Positions 32,232-40,349 of a DNA stretch of 64,000 bases are shown in pieces. A program made the translations under genes and the position numbers. The stretch is from CAZGUH01 sp964529005 (lineage in GTDB: Bacteria; Actinomycetota; Acidimicrobiia; Acidimicrobiales; Ilumatobacteraceae). How positions within the stretch are numbered: position 1 is the stretch's first letter; each line of letters starts with the position of its first letter. The notes below the pieces were generated by a model. The model saw only the letters and a list, made by a program, of their open reading frames with translations. It had not been told where the DNA came from and did not search any database. The stretch lies in the NCBI GenBank assembly GCA_964529005.1, contig CAZGUH010000011.1, positions 1-64,000 on the forward strand, given 5' to 3'.

Positions 32232-32729
32232 GTGGCGAGCGATCGCGAGATCATGACGTGGGAGACCTTCGGCGTCGCATCGCGCGCCATCGCGGAGATG
32301 GTCGCGGCCGATGGGTACGAGCCGGACATGATCCTGTCGATCGCCCGTGGCGGGCTGCTGATCGGCGGCGCGCTCGGCTACGCCTTGGCGGTGAAGAACG
32401 TCTACACGATGAACGTCGAGTTCTACACCGGCGTCGACGAGCGGCTCGAGGTGCCGCGCATCCTGCCGCCGGCGCCCGACTTCGTCGATCTGCACGACGC
32501 CCGCATCCTCATCGCCGACGACGTCGCAGACACCGGCCACACCCTGCGCAGCGTGCAGAAGTTCTGCGAGGGCAAGGTCGGCGAGGTGCGCACCGCCGTG
32601 CTGTACGAGAAGCCGCATTCGGTCGTGCGCTGCGACTACGTCTGGAAGCGCACCGACCTGTGGATCAACTTCCCGTGGAGCGACAAGGATCCGGTCGTCG
32701 CCCGGGCCGGCGCCGTCAAGGACGCCTGA
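32232..32729 (+). CDS. Phosphoribosyltransferase (type I PRTase fold)
   Basis: The 165-residue protein has the PRPP-binding loop ILIADDVADTGHTLRSVQKF (two acidic residues followed by the hydroxyl-rich loop) and ILSIARGGLLIGGALGYAL near the N-terminus, both standard for type I PRTases. Such enzymes attach purine or related bases to PRPP; the xanthine/hypoxanthine-guanine group is the nearest in size. It starts 47 bp after the molybdenum hydroxylase operon with its own leaderless promoter. A purine-salvage role beside a xanthine-dehydrogenase-type enzyme would give the cell a choice between salvage and oxidation of a base. The base specificity is not predictable. Confidence 0.88.
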   Translation: MASDREIMTWETFGVASRAIAEMVAADGYEPDMILSIARGGLLIGGALGYALAVKNVYTMNVEFYTGVDERLEVPRILPPAPDFVDLHDARILIADDVADTGHTLRSVQKFCEGKVGEVRTAVLYEKPHSVVRCDYVWKRTDLWINFPWSDKDPVVARAGAVKDA

Positions 32730-32784
32730 GCGCCGTCACCGGTCACCTCTCGCTACTCACCTCTCACGACTCACCTCTCACGAC

Positions 32785-34347
32785 TCACCGTGCGCTGAGC
32801 GCGACCAGCGCGGCGTTGCGGCCGCTCGCTCCCCAGATCCCGGCCCCCGGAAACGTCGCCGCGCCCGTCAGGTACAGGCCACGGACAGCCGTGGCGTAGC
32901 GGGTGAGCTCGGGGTCGCGGTTGCGCAGCGCGGCCAGCGGGCCGCCGGCGAAGCTCGTGGCGTGCCCAGCCGGCAAGTTGAACTCCTGCTCGTAGTCGAT
33001 CGGCGTGACGGCGCGCCAGGGTCCGATCGTCTCCAAGAACGCATCGCCGCCGGCGAGGCGGGCGAACACCTCCAGCCACCGCCACGGTTCGGCGCTGCGC
33101 CGCCAGCCGCCGGCCAGCGCGTACGGGGTGAACAGCGCCTCGAGGCTGAAGACGTGCCCACCGCCGGGCGGCGCCATCGACGGATCGAGCGCCGACGGCA
33201 CGTTGGCGATGAATCCCGGATGCTCCAGCACCTGACCGCTCGCGATCAGCTGCGCGCCGCGGTGCATGTCGGCCAGCGACGGCGCGATGGCCAACGTCGA
33301 CGCCCCCGGATCGCCGCCCAGGCGCGCGACGAGCGCGCTCGGCAGCGCGGCGACGTCCGGCAGGCGCGACACGATCGCGTCGATCTTCGACTCGTATCCG
33401 TCCTCCACCGGCTTGCCCGCCCATCGGCGCACCAGCCCGCCGGCGCCCGCCGGAGGGTTCTTGAGCCACCCGACGAACGTCCGCCGGGGGTCGCACGCGC
33501 TGACGACCAGATCGGCGGTGATCTCGTCGCCGCCGGCGGTGCGCACCGCGGCGACGCCCTGCTGGTCGCACAGGATCGCCTCCACGCGGCAGCCGGTGCG
33601 CAACGTGCCGCCGTGATGCGCGAAGGCTCGCGCCAGCGCGGTGGGGACCATCCCGCTGCCCCCTTCCGGGCGCCCGAGCCGGGCCACGTGGCGCAGCGCG
33701 TAGGTGAGCGCGCCGAGGCCGCTGCCAGGGGTCTCGGGGGAGATGCCCCACACCATCGGGCCGGTCACCAGCGCGGGGCCGCGCAATGCCTCGGTGGCGA
33801 AGTAGCGCCGCACGATGTCGGCGGCGCTCGACCGGCTCCAGCGCGTCAGCGTCGCCGCGCCGCGCCCGCGGCGGCGCGCGAGGAGGCGGGCCATCCCGCC
33901 CCACGACGGCGGCTCGGCGGCCGCGGCGAGGATCAAGCGCACCGCCGGCAACGCGTCGCGCAGGTAGCGCTCGTATCCCGCCACCTCGCCGGGATGCAGG
34001 GCGCGCAACGCCTCCAGCGTGCGGTCGACGTCGTGGTACGACGGCCACGCCGTCGCCGGATCGGTCCACGACAGGTTCAGCTGCGCGGGCTCGACGTCGA
34101 GATAGCGCAATCCGTGGTCGGCAAGGGCGAGCTCCTCGATCACCGGCGTGGTGCGGAACGTCAGGTGGTCACAGCTGCACACGTTGACGATGCCGCCGCC
34201 GAACGGCTCGCTCGCCGCGGTGCCTCCGACGGCCGCCCGGGCCTCGAGCAGCAGCGTCGACAGGCCGGCACGGGCGAGGTACGCCGCGCACACCAGACCG
34301 TTGTGTCCCGCTCCGATCACGATCGCGTCGACGTCACGGCTCGGCAC
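32785..34347 (-). CDS. Phytoene desaturase/CrtI-like FAD-dependent oxidoreductase
   Basis: The 520-residue flavoprotein opens with the FAD motif AIVIGAGHNGLVCAAYLARAG and continues with LLLEARAAVGGTAAS. The C-terminal FAD contact is GLYLTGAATFPGAGIWGASG. These features match the COG1233 NAD(P)/FAD-dependent oxidoreductases related to carotenoid desaturases and retinol saturases. No other carotenoid gene lies in the window, so it may act on another lipid. GTG 34345-34347 is the likely start; the first 12 residues of the longer frame are not conserved. It converges on the PRTase gene with a 55-bp space and is divergent from the creatininase-like gene. Confidence 0.85.
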   Translation of the reverse strand: MPSRDVDAIVIGAGHNGLVCAAYLARAGLSTLLLEARAAVGGTAASEPFGGGIVNVCSCDHLTFRTTPVIEELALADHGLRYLDVEPAQLNLSWTDPATAWPSYHDVDRTLEALRALHPGEVAGYERYLRDALPAVRLILAAAAEPPSWGGMARLLARRRGRGAATLTRWSRSSAADIVRRYFATEALRGPALVTGPMVWGISPETPGSGLGALTYALRHVARLGRPEGGSGMVPTALARAFAHHGGTLRTGCRVEAILCDQQGVAAVRTAGGDEITADLVVSACDPRRTFVGWLKNPPAGAGGLVRRWAGKPVEDGYESKIDAIVSRLPDVAALPSALVARLGGDPGASTLAIAPSLADMHRGAQLIASGQVLEHPGFIANVPSALDPSMAPPGGGHVFSLEALFTPYALAGGWRRSAEPWRWLEVFARLAGGDAFLETIGPWRAVTPIDYEQEFNLPAGHATSFAGGPLAALRNRDPELTRYATAVRGLYLTGAATFPGAGIWGASGRNAALVALSAR

Positions 34348-34435
34348 CGGACAATTCTGCCCACCCGCCCGCTGATCGAGCACCGCATCTCGTGACGACC
34401 GTGCGCGACACGCACGACACCACCGGTGCGGCCAC

Positions 34436-34441
34436 TAGCGT
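34436..34441 (+). promoter_or_regulatory. Leaderless -10 element (TAGCGT)
   Basis: TAGCGT, 7 nt before GTG 34449. It decides the start of the creatininase-family gene. Confidence 0.55.
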
Positions 34442-34448
34442 GCACGGG

Positions 34449-35228
34449 GTGCCGACGCACGAGCGCCAGGTGGCGCGGCTCAAGGGTCCCGAGGTCGCCA
34501 GGCTGCTCAAGCCCGGTTCGATCCTCGTCCAGCCGTTCGGCGCCATCGAGCAGCACGGTCCGCACCTGCCGTTCAACACCGACCTGGTGATCGCGGACGC
34601 GGTGTCGCGTGCGGCGGTCGAGGCCGTCGGTGACGACGTCGACGCCTGGCTGTTGCCGCCGATCCCGTACACGAAGTCCAACGAGCACGCGTGGAGCGCG
34701 GGGACGATCTGGACGTCGGTGACGACGATGCTCTCGCTGCTCGACGACCTCGGCCGCAGCGTCGCCGCCACCCCGGCGAGGCGGCTGGTGTTCTTCAACG
34801 GCCACGGGGGCAACAGCGCCCTGCTCGCCGTCGCGGCGCGCGAGCTGCGCCTCGCTCATGGACTGATGACGTTCCTCGCCCATCCGAGCGTTCCGGCGGA
34901 CCAGGGTGGCGGGTCGGCGCCGGCCGAGCTCGGCATGGGAGTCCACGGCGGGGCCGACGAGACCTCGCTGATGCTGCACCTCGCGCCCGATCTCGTCGAC
35001 ATGTCGCAAGCGGTGCGTAACGTCCCGGACAAGCTGGCCGGCAATGCCTACGTGCGCTTCGGCGGTCCGGTCGGCTTCGGCTGGTCGAGCAGCGACTTCG
35101 GAGTCAGCGGCGTGATCGGCGACCCGCTCGGCGCGACCGCCGAGGCCGGCGCGCGGCTCTTCGCCGCCGCGGTCGAGGCGTTCAGCGGCGCCCTGCGCGA
35201 GATCGCGCTGTTCGACTACGGGCGGTGA
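34449..35228 (+). CDS. Creatininase-family amidohydrolase
   Basis: The 259-residue metal hydrolase has the family motif PFGAIEQHGPHLPFNTD (Glu34, His36 and Asp45 as metal ligands), FFNGHGGNSALL, and a later HGGADETSLMLHL with the conserved Glu. The family includes creatininase, the formamide hydrolase of riboflavin/F420 synthesis (ArfB type) and MftE, so creatinine itself is not proven. GTG 34449 is chosen because TAGCGT lies 7 nt before it; an upstream GTG at 34392 would put this promoter inside the gene. It overlaps the carbamoylase-like gene by 4 bp (GTGA), which suggests sequential opening of a cyclic amide and removal of a carbamoyl or ureido group. Confidence 0.88.
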   Translation: MPTHERQVARLKGPEVARLLKPGSILVQPFGAIEQHGPHLPFNTDLVIADAVSRAAVEAVGDDVDAWLLPPIPYTKSNEHAWSAGTIWTSVTTMLSLLDDLGRSVAATPARRLVFFNGHGGNSALLAVAARELRLAHGLMTFLAHPSVPADQGGGSAPAELGMGVHGGADETSLMLHLAPDLVDMSQAVRNVPDKLAGNAYVRFGGPVGFGWSSSDFGVSGVIGDPLGATAEAGARLFAAAVEAFSGALREIALFDYGR

Positions 35229-36517
35229 CCGTGACGGGCGCCAGCGACGAGACCCGGATCGACGAGACCAGGATCGACGAGCTCCGGATCGACACGGCCC
35301 GTCTCTGCCAGCGCCTGGACGCCCTCGCCGAGATCGGCCAGGTGCTCGGCCCGGGCGGTGAGCGGGGCTGCGCTCGCCTGGCGCTCAGCGACGACGACCG
35401 CGACGGCCGCGATCTCGTCGTGTCGTGGATGCGCGACCTCGGCATGGACGTCAGCGTCGACGCGATCGGCAACGTCGTCGCCACCCGTCCCGGAAGCGAC
35501 CCGTCGGCAGCGGCGGTGATGACCGGCTCGCACATCGACACCGTGCGCACCGGCGGCCGCTTCGACGGCAACCTGGGCGTGCTCGCCGGTCTGGAGGTCG
35601 TCGAGACGCTCGATCGGGCCGGTGTCGTCACCGGCCGGCCGATCCAGGTGGCGTTTTTCACCGACGAGGAAGGCTCCCGCTTCGCGCCCGACATGCTCGG
35701 GAGCGCGGTCTTCGTCGGCGGCATGCCGCTCGAAGAGGCGCTCGACGTGCGCGATGCCGCGGGCGCGCGGCTCGGCGACGAGCTGATGCGCATCGGCTAC
35801 GCCGGCCCGATCCCGTGCCCGGCGGCGCGCGCTCCGCACGCCTACGTCGAGCTGCACATCGAGCAGGGACCGGTGCTCGAGGACCAGGGCATCACGATCG
35901 GCGCCGTCACCGGCGTGCAAGGCATCTCCTGGACCGAGCTGACGATCACCGGCTCGTCGGCGCACGCCGGCACGACCCCGATGCGGCTGCGCTCCGACCC
36001 GATGGTCGTCGCCGCCGAGGTCATCGCGACCGCGCGTCGCATCTGCGCCGACCTCGGCGGCGCGCAGGTCGCCACGGTCGGGCGCGTCGAGCCATTCCCG
36101 AACCTCGTCAACGTGATCCCGTCGTCGGTGGTGATGACCGTCGACCTGCGCAACACCGACGAGGCCGCGCTGTGCGACGCCGAGGAGCGACTGCGATCCG
36201 TGGCATCCGCGGCAGCCGCGGCGGAGCATTGCGCGGTGAGCTTCCGGTCGCTCGCCCGCTTCCAACCGGTCGACTTCGACGCGGCGATGGTGGCGCTCGT
36301 CGAGCGCACCGCCGAGCGCCTCGGCCACAGCGTGCTGCGGCTGCCGTCCGGCGCCGGTCACGACGCCCAGATGCTCGCCCGTATCTGCCCGACGGGGATG
36401 ATCTTCGTGCCGAGCATCGGCGGGCTGTCGCACAACATCGCCGAGGAGACCGCGCCGGACGACCTCGCCGCGGGCGCCGACGTGTTGTTGCACGTGCTGC
36501 TCGAGTTGGCCCGTTGA
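35225..36517 (+). CDS. M20-family hydrolase: N-carbamoyl-L-amino acid hydrolase / allantoate amidohydrolase type
   Basis: The 430-residue dinuclear zinc enzyme has GSHIDTVRTGGRFDGNLGVL (His and Asp metal ligands), VAFFTDEEGSRFAPDMLGS with the catalytic Glu pair, and HIEQGPVLEDQGITIGAVTG, the diagnostic motif of the HyuC/AllC carbamoylase group. The late GAGHDAQMLARICPTGMIFV carries another ligand histidine. It would remove a carbamoyl or ureido group from a ring-opened product in the cytoplasm. Residues about 8-22 are a DETRI repeat made by three 15-bp units and lie before the family domain. It ends at a strong hairpin facing the ABC substrate-binding gene. Confidence 0.92.
   Translation: MTVTGASDETRIDETRIDELRIDTARLCQRLDALAEIGQVLGPGGERGCARLALSDDDRDGRDLVVSWMRDLGMDVSVDAIGNVVATRPGSDPSAAAVMTGSHIDTVRTGGRFDGNLGVLAGLEVVETLDRAGVVTGRPIQVAFFTDEEGSRFAPDMLGSAVFVGGMPLEEALDVRDAAGARLGDELMRIGYAGPIPCPAARAPHAYVELHIEQGPVLEDQGITIGAVTGVQGISWTELTITGSSAHAGTTPMRLRSDPMVVAAEVIATARRICADLGGAQVATVGRVEPFPNLVNVIPSSVVMTVDLRNTDEAALCDAEERLRSVASAAAAAEHCAVSFRSLARFQPVDFDAAMVALVERTAERLGHSVLRLPSGAGHDAQMLARICPTGMIFVPSIGGLSHNIAEETAPDDLAAGADVLLHVLLELAR
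35246..35290 (+). repeat. Three tandem 15-bp units coding (D-E-T/L-R-I)3
   Basis: Units at 35246-35260, 35261-35275 and 35276-35290 differ by 1-3 bases and keep the frame at the N-terminus of the carbamoylase-like protein. Confidence 0.9.
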
Positions 36518-36545
36518 GCCGCGCCCGAGCCGGGCCCGTCGCACG

Positions 36546-36581
36546 GACGGGTCCGCCGAGCCGACGCCCGGCGGACCCGTC
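36546..36581. terminator. Bidirectional hairpin between converging genes
   Basis: A perfect 13-bp GC-rich stem (36546-36558 with 36569-36581) and a 10-nt loop lie between the carbamoylase stop and the substrate-binding gene stop. There is no U-tract, as is common in high-GC actinobacteria. Confidence 0.7.
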
Positions 36582-36596
36582 GGTGTGCATCTCAGC

Positions 36597-37796
36597 TCAG
36601 AGGCCGATGCTCTCGTCGAGGAACTCGTTCGTCACGATGTCCTCGGCTGTGAGGCCCTCCTTCGGCGGGTTGTCCTGGGCGGTGTAGACGGGGATCGCCT
36701 TCTCGATCAGGTCGTTGACACGGTCGAGGTCGAACTTGCCCATCACGCCGTCGGGCCCGTTGGCCACGAGCCCGTCGGCGCGCATCGTCTCGACGCCGTA
36801 GTTCAGCGTGCCTTCGGTGTACGTCCAGCCGAAGTCCGCGCCGAACGTCCCGACCGCGTCGAGGATGATCGCGTTGGTCCGCGTGGGGTCGTTGAGGTAG
36901 TCGACGCTGGCCTGCTGGATGATCGGCACCAGCTTCTCGAAGCACGCCCGGTAGGTCTCGATGTTGTCGGGCCGCGTGGCGATCGACTCGGCGTAGTTGT
37001 TCCAGCCGGCGTCGTTGATGTACTGGTACTTCACCGCCTTGCCCCAGCCCTCGATGATGTTCTCGTAGTTGTAGGGCTCGGCGGACCCGAAGCCCTGCTG
37101 GGCGGCCTTGCCCTCGTCGGCGACGAACAGGCTCGAGTCACCGGAGTACGACCCGTCGACCTGCGACGCCTTCAGGATGCCCTGGCTGGTGAAGTAGTCC
37201 ATGTACGCCGCGCCGCCGAAGTAGCGCACGACGGCGTCGGTCTCGCCGAGGTCTTCGATCGTCTCGACGTCCGGGTAGGTGTCCGGATCCCACATGATCA
37301 TCTGCGGGTTCTTCTCGAACCCGGATTCGATGGCGACGGTCGGGCGCGAGTCGGAGTACTTGATCGCCTCGTCGGTGTACACGTAGCCGAGCAGGATGTC
37401 CTCGTCGGTGTACATGATCTCGGTGACGGGCTGGAAGTTCTGCGCGCCGCCGCCGGAGCGGATCTGGATCTTCACGCCGGTGTCCGCGCCGCTCGCGTCG
37501 ATGAGCGGTCCGGTGACGTAGGCGTTGCCCTTGTCGATCTCGTAGCCCTCCCCGACCATCTGGTAGAGGAAGCCGTGCTCGGCCTCGGGCATCCAGTCGG
37601 TCTGGATGACCACGGTCTCGGGGCAGTCGCCGGCGAGCGACACCGCGTCGCCCGTGGCCGCGGAGCTGGACGGCGCGTCGCTCGGCTGGGGCGCTGCGGT
37701 CGTGCCGCCCGAGTCGTCGTCGTCGCCGCACGCGGCGAGCGCCAGGGCCGCGACGACGGGCAATGCCAGCAGGGATGCTTTCCCGCGATGCTGCAT
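36597..37796 (-). CDS. ABC transporter substrate-binding lipoprotein (NMT1/SsuA type)
   Basis: The 399-residue protein has a lipoprotein signal with lipobox LALAAC (Cys23), then an Asp/Ser/Pro/Thr-rich tether. The binding domain starts near residue 58 (PETVVIQTDWMPEAEHGFLY), the usual start of NMT1/THI5-like proteins that bind pyrimidines, sulfonates or nitriles. A Shine-Dalgarno AAGGAG is 5 nt before ATG 37796. It follows the permease gene after 79 bp, completing a SsuABC-like importer coded with an amidohydrolase and a flavin monooxygenase. The binding domain suggests an aromatic or heterocyclic small molecule; the exact ligand is unknown. Confidence 0.9.
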   Translation of the reverse strand: MQHRGKASLLALPVVAALALAACGDDDDSGGTTAAPQPSDAPSSSAATGDAVSLAGDCPETVVIQTDWMPEAEHGFLYQMVGEGYEIDKGNAYVTGPLIDASGADTGVKIQIRSGGGAQNFQPVTEIMYTDEDILLGYVYTDEAIKYSDSRPTVAIESGFEKNPQMIMWDPDTYPDVETIEDLGETDAVVRYFGGAAYMDYFTSQGILKASQVDGSYSGDSSLFVADEGKAAQQGFGSAEPYNYENIIEGWGKAVKYQYINDAGWNNYAESIATRPDNIETYRACFEKLVPIIQQASVDYLNDPTRTNAIILDAVGTFGADFGWTYTEGTLNYGVETMRADGLVANGPDGVMGKFDLDRVNDLIEKAIPVYTAQDNPPKEGLTAEDIVTNEFLDESIGL

Positions 37797-37875
37797 GGGG
37801 TCTCCTTGGTCAGGTGTTCACGCTGAGCTCGGGAGGGCGCGCGGCCCTCGTGGATGGGGGACGCTGGTCGGATCG

Positions 37876-38751
37876 CTAGCCGGAGCCTCGCGCGGCTTCG
37901 TGCCAGTGGCCGACGACGAGCTTGCTGAGCAGTCCGAACGTGAAGAACACCGCGATCCCGAACAGGCAGGCGAGGATCAGGCCTCCGTAAACCTGCGGGT
38001 AGTTCCCGTTCTGGCGGTACTGCTCCATGATGATGCCGATGCCGGGCTTGGCGCCCTTGCGGAAGAACTGCTCGCCGACGATCGCGCCGATGACGCACAG
38101 TCCGGCGGAGATGCGGAAGCCGGCGAAGATCGCCGGCAGCGCCGCAGGGAGTTGCAGCTTGCGCAGCCGAGTCCAGCGCGACGCGCCCTGCAAGGTGAAC
38201 AGGTCGTGCTGGCCGCTGTCGGCCGAGAGCAGTCCGAACAGTGTGTTCGACACGATCGGGAAGATCGAGATCATCACGCAGACGAAGATCCGCGCGCTCA
38301 TTCCGCCGCCGAAGACCGACAGGATCAACGGCACCACCGACAGCACGGGCACGGCTTGCAGCGCCACGAGGTACGGGTAGATCGAGCGCTCGACCCAGCG
38401 CGCCTGGGCCATCAGCAGAGCGAGACCGATGCCGACGACGATCGAGATCGACAGGCCGCCCAACGCCGACACGGTGGTCCACTTCAGCCCCGTGCCCATG
38501 TTGGATCGGGCACGAGGGTTGAACATCGTCTGGTCGACGACGGTGACCGGCGACGGCAGCAGGAACCCCGGCTTGTCGAAGATGTCGCGCATGCCGGTGC
38601 GATGCATGTACTCCCAGAGCGCGACGACCGCGGCGAGGATCACGATCGGGCCGATCACTTGGATCGGCGAGAACACGCGGCGATCGCGCCGCGGTGTGGC
38701 GGCGACGCTGTCGAGGTTGCTCGCCGTTCGCACCGCTTCGATCGAGGTCAT
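37876..38751 (-). CDS. ABC transporter permease (SsuC/ThiX-like)
   Basis: The 291-residue inner-membrane protein has about six helices and a BPD_transp_1 domain. The EAA loop for ATPase contact is recognisable around ASRWTRLRKLQLPAALPAIF, and VIGAIVGEQFFRKGAKPGIG follows as in SsuC-type permeases. It overlaps the ATPase gene by 4 bp and precedes the lipoprotein gene, so the three form one importer. Confidence 0.92.
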   Translation of the reverse strand: MTSIEAVRTASNLDSVAATPRRDRRVFSPIQVIGPIVILAAVVALWEYMHRTGMRDIFDKPGFLLPSPVTVVDQTMFNPRARSNMGTGLKWTTVSALGGLSISIVVGIGLALLMAQARWVERSIYPYLVALQAVPVLSVVPLILSVFGGGMSARIFVCVMISIFPIVSNTLFGLLSADSGQHDLFTLQGASRWTRLRKLQLPAALPAIFAGFRISAGLCVIGAIVGEQFFRKGAKPGIGIIMEQYRQNGNYPQVYGGLILACLFGIAVFFTFGLLSKLVVGHWHEAARGSG

Positions 38752-39545
38752 GCGTGCGCTCCCCGCAAGGCGTGGCTGACCTCGCCTGCCAGTTCGGCGA
38801 ACGCGGCGTCGAATCGCAGCTCGGGCGAGCGCGGGTAGGGGAACGGCACGGAGAAATCGCCGACGATGCGCCCGGGCCGGGCGCTCATCACGAGCACCCG
38901 GGTCGACAGGAACACCGCTTCGTAGATGCTGTGCGTGATGAACAGGGCGGCGAAGCCCTTCCTCTGGAACAGGCCGAGCAGCTCGTCGTTGAGGCGTTCA
39001 CGGGTGATCTCGTCGAGCGCGCCGAAGGGCTCGTCGAACAGGAAGGTCTGCGGATCGAGGACGAGGGAGCGGGCCAGAGACGCACGCATCTTCATGCCGC
39101 CCGACAGCTGCTTGGGATACTTCGTCTCGAACCCCCGCAAACCGACGAGGTCGATCGCTTCCGCGGCGCGGCGTTCCCGCTCGGCCTTGGGCATCCCGTC
39201 GAGCTCGGCCAGCAGCTGCACGTTCTTGTGGACGTTGCGCCACTGCAGCAACGTGGCGTCCTGGAACACGTATCCCAGGCTGGCGCGATCGACGTCGACG
39301 CCGCCGCGAGTGGGGCGCGTCAGCCCCGACGCGATGCGCAACAGCGTCGACTTGCCGCACCCGGACGGCCCGACGACCGTGACGAACTCGCCGGGCCCGA
39401 CCGTGAACGACGTGTCGTCGAGCGCGTGCGTGCCGTCGGGGAACGTCATCGAGACGCCCTCGAAGCGCAGCGCCGCTGTCCTGGACTCGTGCACCCGTTC
39501 CACGGTAGTTGCGGCTGCCACCGTCGGTGCGGCTGACCCGGGCAC
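38748..39545 (-). CDS. ABC transporter ATP-binding protein (SsuB/TauB-like)
   Basis: The 265-residue ATPase has Walker A GPSGCGKSTLL (59-69), the Q-loop YVFQDATLLQWRNV, the signature QLSGGMKMRASLARSL, and Walker B FLFDEPFGALDEITRE. This pattern is typical of nitrate/sulfonate/taurine-type importers. GTG 39543-39545 lies 5 nt after the SDR stop; a TTG 12 nt earlier that overlaps the SDR is also possible. It is coupled to the permease by a 4-bp overlap. Confidence 0.93.
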   Translation of the reverse strand: MPGSAAPTVAAATTVERVHESRTAALRFEGVSMTFPDGTHALDDTSFTVGPGEFVTVVGPSGCGKSTLLRIASGLTRPTRGGVDVDRASLGYVFQDATLLQWRNVHKNVQLLAELDGMPKAERERRAAEAIDLVGLRGFETKYPKQLSGGMKMRASLARSLVLDPQTFLFDEPFGALDEITRERLNDELLGLFQRKGFAALFITHSIYEAVFLSTRVLVMSARPGRIVGDFSVPFPYPRSPELRFDAAFAELAGEVSHALRGAHA

Positions 39546-39550
39546 GGCGC

Positions 39551-40333
39551 TCAATGCATCACCATCCCACCGGACACGTTCATCGCCTGGCCGGTGCAGT
39601 ACGAGCCGTCCGCGGACGCCAGGAACAGCGCCATCGCGGCGACGTCGTCCGGGCTGGCCAAGCGGCCGAGCGGCGACATGGCCTCCCATTCCCGGACCTT
39701 CTCCGCCGTGCGCGTCGCCGCGCCCATCTCGGTGAGCACGTACCCGGGGCAGATGCAGTTGACCGTGATGCCGTGGGGCCCGAGCTCTTTCGCCGCGACC
39801 TGGGTGAGCGAGATGACGGCGGCCTTGGAGGCGGCGTAGTGGGCCTGGTTCGGGGCCCCCGACTTGCCGCCCATGCTCGCCATGTTGACGATCGTGCCGC
39901 CGCGGCCGGCGGCGATCATCGCCCGCGCTGCCACCTGCGTGGTGACCAGCATCGCCCGGACGTTGACCGCGAACGTGGTGTCCCAGTCCTCGATCGCGAT
40001 CTCCAGCAGCGGGGCCATGCGCAGGATGCCGGCGTTGTTGACGAGGATGTCGACGCCGCCGAGCGCGTCGATCGCCGCGGTGGTCGCGTCGGCGGTCGCC
40101 TGCGGGTCCGCGAGGTCGACGGCGACGGCCGCCCCGTCGAGCTCTTTGGCCACCGCAGCTGCGGCCTCGTGATCGCGGTCGAGGATCGCGATCGCCGCGC
40201 CGTGCTGCGCGAACGTGCGGGCGATGGCGGCGCCGATGCCGCGGGCGGCGCCGGTGATCACGGCGCGCCGCCCCGCCAGCCGGCCGCGCACCGGATCCGG
40301 GGCGGGCGAGGTGGCGTGGGGTTCGTCTCCCAT
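39551..40333 (-). CDS. Short-chain dehydrogenase/reductase
   Basis: The 260-residue classical SDR has the cofactor motif VITGAARGIGAAIARTF, NNAG near residue 100, catalytic Ser in NMASMGGKSGA and HYAASKAAVISLT with the YxxxK pair, and ends in FLASADGSYCTGQAMNVSGG. It probably oxidises or reduces a hydroxyl intermediate with NAD(P). ATG 40333 is 10 nt after a TAGAGT hexamer; an upstream GTG at 40345 would overlap that element. The gene sits inside an amidohydrolase-SDR-ABC importer operon, so its substrate is likely part of the same catabolic pathway. Confidence 0.9.
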   Translation of the reverse strand: MGDEPHATSPAPDPVRGRLAGRRAVITGAARGIGAAIARTFAQHGAAIAILDRDHEAAAAVAKELDGAAVAVDLADPQATADATTAAIDALGGVDILVNNAGILRMAPLLEIAIEDWDTTFAVNVRAMLVTTQVAARAMIAAGRGGTIVNMASMGGKSGAPNQAHYAASKAAVISLTQVAAKELGPHGITVNCICPGYVLTEMGAATRTAEKVREWEAMSPLGRLASPDDVAAMALFLASADGSYCTGQAMNVSGGMVMH

Positions 40334-40343
40334 GGCGGTCGGC

Positions 40344-40349
40344 ACTCTA
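40344..40349 (-). promoter_or_regulatory. Possible internal -10 element of the SDR gene (TAGAGT)
   Basis: TAGAGT on the minus strand, 10 nt before ATG 40333, overlapping the end of the upstream amidohydrolase gene. Confidence 0.35.
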